A DNA stretch of 59,209 nucleotides from Bacteroides sp. (GTDB taxonomy: Bacteria; Bacteroidota; Bacteroidia; Bacteroidales; Muribaculaceae). The stretch lies in the NCBI GenBank assembly GCA_014802175.1, contig JAAVCU010000017.1:43594-102802 (forward strand), given 5' to 3'. The position numbers and the translations under genes were made by a program. The notes under the pieces were generated by a model. The model was not told the DNA's origin, made no database searches, and was given only the letters and a program-made list of their open reading frames with translations. This document shows, piece by piece, positions 48,178 through 55,696 of the stretch. The number at the start of each line of letters is the position of its first letter. Within the stretch, counting starts at the first letter, position 1.

Positions 48178-48525
48178 ATGCCAAGATCAGTAAATCACGT
48201 TGCCTCACGAGCAAAAAGAAAGAAAATCCTTAAACTCACCCGTGGTTATTACGGCAGCCGCCGCAATGTGTGGACCGTAGCTAAAAACACCTGGGAGAAA
48301 GGTTTAACATACGCTTACCGCGACCGCAAGCAGAAAAAACGCGATTTCCGCGCACTCTGGATCCAGCGTATCAACGCTGCTGCTCGTCAGGAGGGTCTTT
48401 CCTACTCAATGCTTATGGGTCTCATCCACAAAGCAGGTATCGAGATCAACCGCAAGGTTCTCGCAGAGCTCGCTATGAACAATCCCGCAGCTTTCAAAGC
48501 TATCGTTGACAAAGTGAAAGCCTAA
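48178..48525 (+). CDS. rplT: 50S ribosomal protein L20
   Basis: A 115-residue protein matching L20 over its full length ([54 protein letters not shown]). The first ~60 residues form the basic RNA-binding tail and the remainder the globular domain that acts as operon repressor in other bacteria. It is the last gene of its operon, followed by a terminator. Confidence 0.97.
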   Translation: MPRSVNHVASRAKRKKILKLTRGYYGSRRNVWTVAKNTWEKGLTYAYRDRKQKKRDFRALWIQRINAAARQEGLSYSMLMGLIHKAGIEINRKVLAELAMNNPAAFKAIVDKVKA

Positions 48526-48550
48526 GCATAACTGAACAAAAACAAAAAAA

Positions 48551-48575
48551 ATCCTGGAGCTTAATGCTTCAGGAT
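48551..48575 (+). terminator. Terminator of the thrS-rplT operon
   Basis: ATCCTGGAGC / GCTTCAGGAT (one G-U) with loop TTAAT, preceded by an A run and followed by TTTTTG. Confidence 0.9.
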
Positions 48576-48619
48576 TTTTTGTTTTTGTGATAATAATAAG
48601 AGAGAAATGATAAACTGAA

Positions 48620-48653
48620 AAAACGGAGCCGGCTCGCAAACCAACTCCGTTTT
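48620..48653 (-). terminator. Second hairpin, likely terminator of the nitroreductase gene
   Basis: AAAACGGAG / CTCCGTTTT with a 16-nt loop. It reads with a T tail on either strand. The leftward nitroreductase gene ends 140 bases away, so it probably stops that transcript; it could also end a small RNA in the same gap. Confidence 0.65.
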
Positions 48654-48731
48654 TGTCGCTAAAGCATTGTTTTATTATTTTAGGCAACGTCTGCGACAAT
48701 TACCTTTATACAAATAAGACAATCTTCAGCC

Positions 48732-48763
48732 CGAATTGTTTAATTCGTTAATGTTTATTAACG
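48732..48763. other. Twin small hairpins sharing a GTTT loop
   Basis: CGAATT-GTTT-AATTCG (48732-48747) and CGTTAAT-GTTT-ATTAACG (48746-48763) overlap by two bases, so they exclude each other at the join. They lie 30 bases beyond the nitroreductase stop, downstream on its strand. Confidence 0.5.
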
Positions 48764-48792
48764 TTTATGCCGATGCGATTCCTGTAGTCTGT

Positions 48793-49545
48793 TTAGCGCT
48801 TCACATCGTAACCCTGCTCCTTCAGGTAGTCGAGGATACGATACTCCATAGCGTGGTCGTAATAGTTGAGGATGTGAGCCACCCAGTCGTTGTCGGATGT
48901 GCCTCCCGCGCGGGTCTGATTGTAGTGCTTAACAACCTCGTCATATTTCTCAAGCTCCTCGGTGAGCGCAGCGCTGTCTTGATTGTAGCAATTCTTATGC
49001 ACCATCACTGACAGCGGCTGTTTCGGCTTCAGATCCGGTTGCTCTCTTGGAATGCCCAATGCCAGACCACAAACCACAAACACACCCTTCGGAAGTTTCA
49101 GAAGCTCTGCCACACGCTTCGGATCCACCGTGCGGAGATAGCCCACGCAGTTCGATCCGAGCCCTGCTGCCTGCGCAGCAACCACAGCGCTCATCATAGC
49201 CAGCGAGGCATCGATAATGCCGATTGTAACTCCATCCATGGTGTTGGTGAATGGAGGCACCTCCAGACCCTTCTTCTCGGCAAGGAGGGAGATCTTGTTG
49301 TAATCAGACAGGAAGATCAGAAGACGGTTGCAGGTCTTGAGCTGTTTCTGGTTTGTAAGCATATAGAGCTCCTCTTTCAGTGCCTGGTCGTCAATGTCTA
49401 TTACGGAGAACTGCTGACCATTGTAAGAGGTGGGAGTGTTGCGTATAGCCTCGAAGATAAACTCCATGGTCTCCTCGGGTATTGCTTCGCGCTCATATCT
49501 GCGCACACTCGTGCGCTCCAATAAAGATTCTTTTACGGTTTTCAT
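48793..49545 (-). CDS. NfsA-type nitroreductase family flavoprotein
   Basis: A 250-residue FMN enzyme of the nitroreductase family. The N-terminus ERTSVRRYEREAIPEE (family SxRxF motif), NTPTSYNGQQFSVI and AGLGSNCVGYLR match NfsA/FRP-like oxygen-insensitive nitroreductases that use NADPH to reduce quinones and nitroaromatics. Real substrates are unknown. It has no obvious -7 box; its start lies 44 bases after the terminator of the upstream structured RNA, so read-through from that RNA is conceivable. Confidence 0.9.
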   Translation of the reverse strand: MKTVKESLLERTSVRRYEREAIPEETMEFIFEAIRNTPTSYNGQQFSVIDIDDQALKEELYMLTNQKQLKTCNRLLIFLSDYNKISLLAEKKGLEVPPFTNTMDGVTIGIIDASLAMMSAVVAAQAAGLGSNCVGYLRTVDPKRVAELLKLPKGVFVVCGLALGIPREQPDLKPKQPLSVMVHKNCYNQDSAALTEELEKYDEVVKHYNQTRAGGTSDNDWVAHILNYYDHAMEYRILDYLKEQGYDVKR

Positions 49546-49588
49546 ATATTTTGGGTTTTGATGTGTAGTGGGGTGTGAGGTGATTAGG

Positions 49589-49626
49589 AAAAAGGGCTGA
49601 TGAGGCAGTGCTCATCAGCCCTTTTT
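49589..49626 (-). terminator. Intrinsic terminator of the structured RNA
   Basis: A perfect 16-bp stem AAAAAGGGCTGATGAG and complement with a 6-nt loop; U-rich on the minus strand. Confidence 0.92.
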
Positions 49627-49899
49627 ATAAGTCCACATCAAAGGAATGTGACGAAACTCCGAATGACAGGTTTTGAGTTCCCACCGGTCTTTGTAATCCG
49701 CCTGCGACAAAGTCAACGCCCTAAGGCGTGGGGCCCGCCATTGACCGGCAAGAGTGTCTCGGTATTTCTAAAAATTTGATGAGTTTCCCAATTTGCTTTG
49801 ATGTGGTATAACTGCACAGACTCCGAAATCTTCGTTACCTCGCGGTCATCTGAGGTGTGTATCAAACTTCGTTGTCATTAGCTCTCTTGCTATTTTTAT
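49589..49899 (-). ncRNA. Structured non-coding RNA with 6S-like architecture
   Basis: The 419-base gap between prfC and the nitroreductase gene holds a complete small transcription unit on the minus strand: a consensus promoter, about 270 nt of structured RNA and a strong terminator. A closing helix CCACATCAAAG / CTTTGATGTGG (plus-strand 49797-49807 and 49633-49643) encloses GAAACTC/GAGTTTC, a large central bubble, CCGGTC/GACCGG, then GTCAA/TTGAC and an apical hairpin CGCC-TTAG-GGCG. The closing helix spans about 175 nt, near the size of 6S RNA, and the bubble resembles the promoter mimic of 6S. A 5' extension of about 90 nt is unusual. Alternatives are a leader riboswitch for the nitroreductase gene or an unrelated sRNA. 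Confidence 0.55.
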
Positions 49900-49903
49900 A
49901 ACG

Positions 49904-49934
49904 CAAAGATAACACACCCGGTTCGATTTTGCAA
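49904..49934 (-). promoter_or_regulatory. Promoter of the structured RNA
   Basis: On the minus strand TTG (49932-49934), 20 bases, then TATCTTTG (49904-49911). It matches the -33/-7 consensus; start site expected near 49898. Confidence 0.72.
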
Positions 49935-49964
49935 TACTAAACTTAAATTTTTCTCGCTTTCTTA

Positions 49965-51548
49965 TCAGAATTCCGATGTGAAATGGAATTTGATTTTGGG
50001 GAAGTCGGCCTGCGCCATCTGGAGCACATAGTTGCTGTCGGCGAGGAAGACGTCGCGCCCCTCTTTGTCTGTGGCCATGAACTGGTGTTTGCGCTTCTTG
50101 AAAGCTGCCAGTGCCTGCTCGTCGTCGCTCTCTATCCAGCACGCTTTGTAGAGGCTGATCGGCTCCCAGCGGCATTGCGCGCCGTATTCATGCAGCAGAC
50201 GATATTGTATCACCTCGAACTGAAGCTGACCGACAGTGCCGATGATCTTGCGCCCGTTGAACTGATTGGTGAACATCTGCGCCACACCTTCGTCCATAAG
50301 CTGATTGATACCCTTGTCGAGCTGCTTGGCTTTCATCGGATCGGCATTCTCTATATATTTGAACATCTCGGGCGAGAAGCTGGGCAGCCCCTTGAAGTGA
50401 AGCACTTCGCCGGAGGTTAGGGTATCGCCGATCTTGAAGTTGCCGGTGTCCGGGATACCGACGATGTCGCCCGGATATGCCTCATCCACGATATTCTTCT
50501 TTTGCGCCATGAAGGCTGTGGGGGCAGCGAAGCGCATCATCTTTTCGGAGCGGACATGACGATAGTTCACGTTGCGCTCGAATTTGCCGGAGCAGATCTT
50601 CACAAATGCTATGCAGGAGCGGTGGTTCGGATCCATGTTGGCATGAATCTTGAACACAAAGCCGGTGAACCCCTCTTCCTGAGGTACTACCTCGCGCTCC
50701 TGAGCCATTATCGGGCGGGGAGCGGGGGCGATCTTAACGAAGCAATCGAGCAGCTCCTTGACACCGAACGTGTTCAGTGCCGAACCGAAGAATACCGGAG
50801 CCACTTCGCCGCGGAGGTATGCCTCCTCATCGAAATCGGGATAAACACCCTCGATGAGTTCGAGATCTTCGCGGAGTTTGTCGGCATCATCTGTGCCGAT
50901 GAGCTCGTCGACAACGGGTGAATTTACATCATCGATCTCGATTCGCTCGCTGATGGTCTGTTTTGATGGAGTGAAGAGGTCGAGTCCATGCTCGTAGATG
51001 TTGTAAACACCCTTGAACTTGGCGCCGATGTTGATAGGCCAGGTGAGGGGACGCACCGAGATCTGCAACTCTTTCTCCAGTTCGTCGAGGATATCAAACG
51101 GATCGCGGCCCTCGCGGTCGAGCTTGTTGACGAAGATGATAACCGGTGTTTTGCGCATACGGCACACCTCCATCAGTCGACGAGTCTGAGTCTCCACACC
51201 TTTTGCCACATCGACAACGATGATTACAGAGTCAACTGCCGTGAGAGTGCGGAAAGTGTCTTCCGCAAAATCCTGGTGACCGGGGGTGTCGAGGATATTG
51301 ATCTTATAGTCGCCGTAATTGAAACCCATCACTGAGGTTGCTACCGAGATTCCGCGTTGCTTCTCGATCTCCATCCAGTCGGAAGTGGCGGTTTTCTTGA
51401 TCTTGTTGCTCTTCACGGCGCCTGCCACGTGGATTGCGCCACCGAAAAGCAGCAGTTTCTCGGTCAGTGTGGTCTTACCCGCGTCAGGATGTGAAATGAT
51501 GGCGAATGTGCGTCGCCGCGCTATCTCCTTGTTTAGTTCTTCACTCAT
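49965..51548 (-). CDS. prfC: Peptide chain release factor 3
   Basis: A 527-residue RF3 GTPase that removes RF1/RF2 from the ribosome after termination. G1 [10 protein letters not shown] (residues 20-29), G2 [12 protein letters not shown]3 DTPGHQDF and G4 NKLD are intact, followed by the RF3 domains ([20 protein letters not shown]) through the C-terminus. Leftward; upstream lies a nonamer repeat and heptad array, then rfbD. Confidence 0.96.
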   Translation of the reverse strand: MSEELNKEIARRRTFAIISHPDAGKTTLTEKLLLFGGAIHVAGAVKSNKIKKTATSDWMEIEKQRGISVATSVMGFNYGDYKINILDTPGHQDFAEDTFRTLTAVDSVIIVVDVAKGVETQTRRLMEVCRMRKTPVIIFVNKLDREGRDPFDILDELEKELQISVRPLTWPINIGAKFKGVYNIYEHGLDLFTPSKQTISERIEIDDVNSPVVDELIGTDDADKLREDLELIEGVYPDFDEEAYLRGEVAPVFFGSALNTFGVKELLDCFVKIAPAPRPIMAQEREVVPQEEGFTGFVFKIHANMDPNHRSCIAFVKICSGKFERNVNYRHVRSEKMMRFAAPTAFMAQKKNIVDEAYPGDIVGIPDTGNFKIGDTLTSGEVLHFKGLPSFSPEMFKYIENADPMKAKQLDKGINQLMDEGVAQMFTNQFNGRKIIGTVGQLQFEVIQYRLLHEYGAQCRWEPISLYKACWIESDDEQALAAFKKRKHQFMATDKEGRDVFLADSNYVLQMAQADFPKIKFHFTSEF

Positions 51549-51572
51549 TATATGTTTGGGGATATATTTTTA

Positions 51573-51644
51573 TAGCTTAATTGGCTTTTATAGCTAAAAT
51601 AGCTTTTATAGCTAAGATAGCTTTTATAGCTAAAATAGCTTTTA
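51573..51644. repeat. Nonamer tandem array (TAGCTWWWA), eight units
   Basis: Eight 9-base units starting TAGCT or TGGCT tile 51573-51644 without gaps and alternate TAGCTTTTA with TAGCTAAAA or TAGCTAAGA, so the higher-order period is 18. The units pair with themselves (TAAAAGCTA is the complement of TAGCTTTTA). Lies 25 bases upstream of the prfC start. Confidence 0.9.
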
Positions 51645-51659
51645 TAGGGTAGCAATAAC

Positions 51660-51690
51660 TATTAATTATTAACCATTAATTATTAATCAT
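51660..51690. repeat. 7-bp-period repeat (TTAATNA) at the rfbD 3' end
   Basis: TTAA cores start at 51662, 51669, 51676 and 51683. The rfbD stop codon lies in the third unit and the fourth unit encodes its last residues. Confidence 0.85.
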
Positions 51691-52530
51691 TTTCAGGCAG
51701 CGCTGAAGCGAGTCGCGCCAGTAGGGGATGTCGACTCCGTAGGTGCGTTTGATCTTCTCTTTGCTGAGCACGGAGTAGAGAGGACGTTTTGCCGGAGTCG
51801 GATACTGTGAGGTGCGGATCGGGTTGACTTTGGTTTTCTTTCCGGTCAGCTCGAAAATAGCCTTGGTGAAATCGTACCAGGATGCCACCCCCTCGTTGGT
51901 GAAATGGTAGATGCCGGGCTTCCAGGTCTCGTGGCGCATCACCTGATGGATGGCATGCGCAAGGTCGCCGGCGTAGGTGGGTGTCCCGATCTGGTCTGCC
52001 ACCACATTTATCTCGTCGCGCTCGTTGGCGAGGCGAAGCATAGTCTTCACGAAATTATTGCCAAACTCGGAATAGAGCCATGCCGTGCGTATAATCATCG
52101 CCTTATTGCTGAACGACATAAGCAATCCCTCGCCCTCAAGCTTTGTTCGGCCGTAGATGCTCTGCGGATATGGCTCGTCGTTCTCTTCGTACGGACGGAA
52201 GTTCTCACCGGAGAAAACGTAATCGGTGGAGATGTGTATCACCTTGATGCCATGTTTTGCGGCGGCCTGACCCAAATTGCCCACTGCACCGGTGTTGATG
52301 GCAGCCGCTTTGAGATCATCGGATTCCGCGCGGTCCACAGCAGTGTAGGCGGCGCAGTTCACCACCATATCCACCGGGTTATCCTCGAAAAAGCGGTTAA
52401 GGGCCACGGTGTCGGTGATGTCGAGAGTGTCGGCATCGGTGTAGATCGCCTCAATGTCTTTATCGTTTTCCAATTCACGCTTGAGCGCGTTGCCGAGCTG
52501 TCCGTTAGCTCCGGTTACCATTATTTTCAT
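51676..52530 (-). CDS. rfbD: dTDP-4-dehydrorhamnose reductase (RmlD/RfbD)
   Basis: A 284-residue NAD(P)-dependent reductase that makes the last step to dTDP-L-rhamnose. VTGANGQLGNAL (residues 5-16), VNCAAYTAVDRAE, STDYVFSG and YGRTKLEGE (catalytic Tyr and Lys) are present. The other rml genes are not in the window. The start overlaps the stop of the upstream DUF4924 gene by 4 bases (ATGA), so translation is coupled. The C-terminus KMINN is encoded inside the heptad repeat. Confidence 0.92.
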   Translation of the reverse strand: MKIMVTGANGQLGNALKRELENDKDIEAIYTDADTLDITDTVALNRFFEDNPVDMVVNCAAYTAVDRAESDDLKAAAINTGAVGNLGQAAAKHGIKVIHISTDYVFSGENFRPYEENDEPYPQSIYGRTKLEGEGLLMSFSNKAMIIRTAWLYSEFGNNFVKTMLRLANERDEINVVADQIGTPTYAGDLAHAIHQVMRHETWKPGIYHFTNEGVASWYDFTKAIFELTGKKTKVNPIRTSQYPTPAKRPLYSVLSKEKIKRTYGVDIPYWRDSLQRCLKMINN

Positions 52531-53081
52531 TCCTCTTCTAAATCAAGTTCGTTGTTATAATCTTTTTTGTAATAGTTTGCCAGCATGGCGAGAAATCTTG
52601 AAATCTGTTTGGCGGCATTGGTGGTCTCCTCGGAAACCTCCTTGCCACTCAGACGCAGCATCAATATTCCGTAAAGGGCGTCGAAGCAAGATTCGAGCTC
52701 ATCTTTCTTATTTTCTCCGGCTTTAGCGCGAATCTCCACAATGAAGGGGAGGGTCTTGTAATATTCTGCTGCATACTGAGCGAATTTCGGATTCTTGAGC
52801 AGACGGCGATGGAGGTTATTGAGGTCGATAAGCACATTCTTGTTCAGTTGAAGGTGTCCGGATTTCTCCACCCCTTCGCGGCGCATCATGTCAATGAGCG
52901 ACTCGTACCATTCGCGCATCTCCTTGCGTTGCTCTTCGCTGAGATTCTGATACTTGTCGATAATACCCTCCTGAATCTTGTCTATATCCAACTGATATGC
53001 GCGGATGATATCCTCAATCTGCCACATATACATCAGATATTCAGCTATATTTTCTCGTTTTTTTACTGAGGCTGTAATCAT
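52527..53081 (-). CDS. DUF4924 family protein
   Basis: A 184-residue, helix-rich, highly charged cytoplasmic protein (KRENIAEYLMYMWQIEDIIRAYQLD near the N-terminus). It resembles the Bacteroidetes DUF4924 family, whose function is unknown. It shares a transcript with rfbD by a 4-base overlap; this pairing of DUF4924, rfbD and prfC appears typical of Bacteroidales. No membrane or signal segment and no known catalytic motif. Confidence 0.8.
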   Translation of the reverse strand: MITASVKKRENIAEYLMYMWQIEDIIRAYQLDIDKIQEGIIDKYQNLSEEQRKEMREWYESLIDMMRREGVEKSGHLQLNKNVLIDLNNLHRRLLKNPKFAQYAAEYYKTLPFIVEIRAKAGENKKDELESCFDALYGILMLRLSGKEVSEETTNAAKQISRFLAMLANYYKKDYNNELDLEEE

Positions 53082-53141
53082 AAGTGATATTTCTAAAATT
53101 AGTTTATATCAACTAATACACCCCGGAGGGATGTTTGGTTG

Positions 53142-53173
53142 CAAAATTACTAAAAAAATCGTTATTGCGCAAA
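53142..53173 (-). promoter_or_regulatory. Promoter of the DUF4924-rfbD transcript
   Basis: On the minus strand TTTG (53170-53173), 20 bases, then TAATTTTG (53142-53149). Start expected near 53136, about 55 bases before the DUF4924 ATG. Confidence 0.65.
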
Positions 53174-53192
53174 GTTCGCTCCTGACAAAAAT

Positions 53193-53219
53193 ATCCCCGG
53201 CGCTCTTTGCGTCGGGGAT
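53193..53219 (-). terminator. Terminator of the ECF sigma gene
   Basis: ATCCCCGGCGC / GCGTCGGGGAT (one G-U) with a 5-nt loop; followed on the minus strand by ATTTTTGT. It separates the solitary sigma gene from the DUF4924 operon. Confidence 0.82.
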
Positions 53220-53264
53220 CAATTTTGGGTTAATCTATGTAATTTCTGTATTCGGTTTTCAGAT

Positions 53265-53771
53265 TTATCTGTAATCCTTAAGCATTCCCTGGAGTCGCTT
53301 GCGGGCGAAGAAGATGCGGCTCTTAACTGTGCCGAGCGGAAGGTTCATCTTCTCTGCAATCTCGCTGTATTTATAACCGGCGATATACATTGTGAAAGGA
53401 ACTTTATAATCCTCAGAGAAAGTGTTGATCGCTACAGAGATCTCCTTGGCAGCGAATGAGCCTTCCGGAGTGGTGAGTCCCGACTCCTGAGAGATATTCA
53501 GGTGATATAGATCCTCCGTGGTGTCAAGAACTGTCGCGCTGCGAACCTGGCGGCGATAGTTGTTGATGAAGATGTTGCGCATGATAGTGAACACCCAGCC
53601 CTTGAAGTTGACATTGTCAACATATTTAGCTTCGTTGTCGAGAACCTTAAGAGTTGTGTCCTGCACCAGATCCTGTGCTGCATCTCGGTTGGAGGTGAGC
53701 TGACAGGCGAAATTGTATAAATTGTCCTGGAGTCCTAACAATTTCTGTTTGAAAGTTAATGTGTCAGCCAT
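53265..53771 (-). CDS. Solitary ECF-type RNA polymerase sigma factor
   Basis: A 168-residue sigma factor with region 2 (LYNFACQLTSNRDAAQDLVQ, VFTIMRNIFINNYRRQ) and region 4 (YSEIAEKMNLPLGTVKSRIFFARKRL, ending GMLKDYR). No anti-sigma gene is adjacent, unlike the FecR-linked sigma at 22 kb. Bacteroidetes carry conserved ECF sigmas of this type for envelope or stress responses; the exact regulon is unknown. Start ATG at 53771. Confidence 0.92.
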   Translation of the reverse strand: MADTLTFKQKLLGLQDNLYNFACQLTSNRDAAQDLVQDTTLKVLDNEAKYVDNVNFKGWVFTIMRNIFINNYRRQVRSATVLDTTEDLYHLNISQESGLTTPEGSFAAKEISVAINTFSEDYKVPFTMYIAGYKYSEIAEKMNLPLGTVKSRIFFARKRLQGMLKDYR

Positions 53772-54005
53772 ATCGATGAGTTTTTTTATAGTTTAAAAGT
53801 GAATTAATAGGAGAGAGGCGAAATTCAATAAATAAAATTGAATCTGTTTCTCTTTTTATACTTATATAACATCGCCGGATTAAAATCTATCATGACAAAA
53901 ACATATTTTTTCATTTTTTTTTGAAATATACCCGTAAACCTTAATGATTGTTAAAATGTTAAATTCATTTTTGTATATACTCCATATTTTAATGCTATAA
54001 TTGCG

Positions 54006-54033
54006 TATCTTTGTGAGATTATGATTAATTTTG
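54006..54033 (+). promoter_or_regulatory. Two -7-like boxes before the FtsB-like gene
   Basis: TATCTTTG (54006-54013) and TAATTTTG (54026-54033) both fit TAnnTTTG. A TTG at 54001-54003 is 22 bases before the second box. Confidence 0.45.
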
Positions 54034-54042
54034 CAGGAATAA

Positions 54043-54073
54043 TTCTAATTTCTAACTGCTAACTCCTAATTAG
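54043..54073. repeat. 7-bp-period repeat (CTAAnTn), four units
   Basis: CTAA cores start at 54045, 54052, 54059 and 54066, an exact 7-base period, ending 6 bases before the GTG start of the FtsB-like gene. Confidence 0.85.
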
Positions 54074-54078
54074 AAACA

Positions 54079-54384
54079 GTGAGTAAGAATATAAAGAAGT
54101 TGAGTTTCTGGATGCGCCGCAAGTCGCATCTGACCTTGATCGCGATCGGCACGGTTGTGGTGCTGTTGCTGTTTTTCAACGAGGAGACCTCACTGCGACT
54201 GAACTTGGAATATCAGGAACAGATCAAGACTCTGAAGCGTCAGATCCGCGAATGTGAGGATTCGGCCGCGTGGTATCGCGCGCGTCGCGAAGCCTTATAT
54301 ATAAATACCGAAGATCTGGAGCATCTGGTGCGCGAGCAGTATCACATGCAACGCCCTACTGAAGATGTCTACGTCATCAAATGA
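54079..54384 (+). CDS. FtsB/DivIC-like septum formation protein
   Basis: A 101-residue single-pass membrane protein: a basic N-terminus, one transmembrane helix (about 17-32, LTLIAIGTVVVLLLFF), then a coiled coil (LNLEYQEQIKTLKRQIRECE) and the FtsB/DivIC motif LEHLVREQYHMQRPTEDVYVIK. It bridges divisome parts. The start is GTG at 54079 (first ATG, 54112, would trim the basic region). Confidence 0.88.
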   Translation: MSKNIKKLSFWMRRKSHLTLIAIGTVVVLLLFFNEETSLRLNLEYQEQIKTLKRQIRECEDSAAWYRARREALYINTEDLEHLVREQYHMQRPTEDVYVIK

Positions 54385-54427
54385 GGAATAAGTAATTGGA
54401 AGTCGATTTGTAACAGAAAAGAAAATT

Positions 54428-54841
54428 ATGCAGAGAAGGCGAAAGATAGTAGAGATTGTGTCAACAATGGGATTGCTGCTGGTTGCAGTGGGGCTCATGG
54501 TGCCGTTCGCATCCTTAGGGAGCGAGCTGATGCCGGTGATCTGCCGTTGGGTGTTTGCCGCCGGTGCGCTCATCTACACCGGAGCGCGTATGGTCAATGT
54601 CAACGAACCCAAGGATTCCACAAAGTTGCGTCGTCTGCGCCGCATGGAGATGTGGGCAGGATTCTGCTTCGTGTTGGGTGGAGCCTTCTGGTTCTATAAC
54701 GCTCACCGCTTCGCTGGAATCGGTTTTACCCTCCCCGTGATGCGCGACACTATCGCATTCACCATGGCAGGAGCCATCATTCAGGTCATAGCCTCCTGGA
54801 TGATCACCGCCCGCCAGAAGAAGGAGAGTGGGGGAAAGTGA
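54428..54841 (+). CDS. Conserved small membrane protein, four predicted helices
   Basis: A 137-residue protein with four hydrophobic segments (about 9-27, 37-52, 75-90 and 106-125) and basic loops. It lies between an FtsB-like gene and coaX, an order I believe recurs in Bacteroidales. No known family motif is visible; function unknown. Confidence 0.75.
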   Translation: MQRRRKIVEIVSTMGLLLVAVGLMVPFASLGSELMPVICRWVFAAGALIYTGARMVNVNEPKDSTKLRRLRRMEMWAGFCFVLGGAFWFYNAHRFAGIGFTLPVMRDTIAFTMAGAIIQVIASWMITARQKKESGGK

Positions 54842-54847
54842 GAAGTT

Positions 54848-54864
54848 GACACCTGCGACAAACC
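54848..54864. repeat. Dispersed 17-mer GACACCTGCGACAAACC, copy 2
   Basis: Identical to 39204-39220. Lies just after the stop of the small membrane protein gene and before an AT heptad array. Confidence 0.8.
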
Positions 54865-54876
54865 ATTAACGAACAA

Positions 54877-54905
54877 TTAATCATTAATTATTAACCATTA
54901 ATTAA
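54877..54905. repeat. 7-bp-period repeat (TTAATNA) upstream of coaX
   Basis: TTAA cores start at 54877, 54884, 54891 and 54898, directly before the coaX TTG start at 54913. Confidence 0.85.
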
Positions 54906-54912
54906 ACAGGGT

Positions 54913-55695
54913 TTGCGATTACTGACCGTAGACATAGGCAACACCGCCGTGAAGGGTAGTGTCTTCGATAACGAGACGCTCCTGGGCACTGCTCTAGCTG
55001 AAAACAGAACAGTAGCTGAGCTTCTGCCGTTGATAGCCGCCCACAATCCGCAGGGTGCTATCTGCTGCAGTGTGGGCAGTGATGCCGACCGGATCACAGC
55101 CGAGCTGCAAAAGGCAACCGGGCTGAAGGTGATGAGTCTCGATCACTCCACACCCCTCCCGATCGCGATATGCTATCGTACACCGAACACCCTCGGGCTC
55201 GACCGGGTGGCTGCCGCCGTCGGTGCGGCATCGGTGTCGCAGAAGGCCTTGGTGGTTGATGCAGGAACTGCCGTCACCCTCGATCTCGTGGCCGAACGCC
55301 GCTTCTTGGGTGGAAACATCTCTCCCGGATTGAGGCTGCGCTTCCGTTCGCTGCATTGCTTTACATCACGGCTGCCACTGGTGAACCCCAACGGCGAACT
55401 TCCGGATTTTGGCTTCGACACGGAAACCGCGCTGCGCTCAGGTGTGGTGAACGGTATTGTCGACGAAATCGAAAGCACCTGGCGCCGTGCGTCGGGAGAG
55501 CATGCGGGAATAAGACTGCTGCTTACAGGTGGCGATGCCGACTTCCTTGCGCCTCTGTTGGTGAAGCGCGGTTTGAATCCCGAAATTGTCCACTCCCTCG
55601 TGGGCAACGGGTTAGTTGAAATTTATAAATACAATATGACCCCCTCCGACTCCTCTATATATATAGGAGAAGCTGGGAGCTGTAATAATATATAG
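54913..55695 (+). CDS. coaX: Type III pantothenate kinase
   Basis: A 260-residue ASKHA-fold kinase that phosphorylates pantothenate, first step of CoA synthesis. DIGNTAVK (residues 7-14, phosphate 1), GLDRVAA (about 96), DAGTAVTLD (about 117), GGNISPGL and LTGGDA match CoaX. It starts with TTG (no in-frame ATG fits the fold). The next gene begins one base after the stop. The window therefore encodes both panC-panD and the following step. Confidence 0.93.
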   Translation: MRLLTVDIGNTAVKGSVFDNETLLGTALAENRTVAELLPLIAAHNPQGAICCSVGSDADRITAELQKATGLKVMSLDHSTPLPIAICYRTPNTLGLDRVAAAVGAASVSQKALVVDAGTAVTLDLVAERRFLGGNISPGLRLRFRSLHCFTSRLPLVNPNGELPDFGFDTETALRSGVVNGIVDEIESTWRRASGEHAGIRLLLTGGDADFLAPLLVKRGLNPEIVHSLVGNGLVEIYKYNMTPSDSSIYIGEAGSCNNI

Positions 55696-55696
55696 A

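Larger units (their letters stand above)
53772..54078. other. AT-rich 307-base divergent gap
   Basis: No gene is seen. It is very AT-rich and holds two rightward -7-like boxes (TATCTTTG 54006-54013, TAATTTTG 54026-54033) and a 7-bp-period repeat just before the FtsB-like gene. It must also contain the leftward promoter of the solitary sigma gene. Confidence 0.6.
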
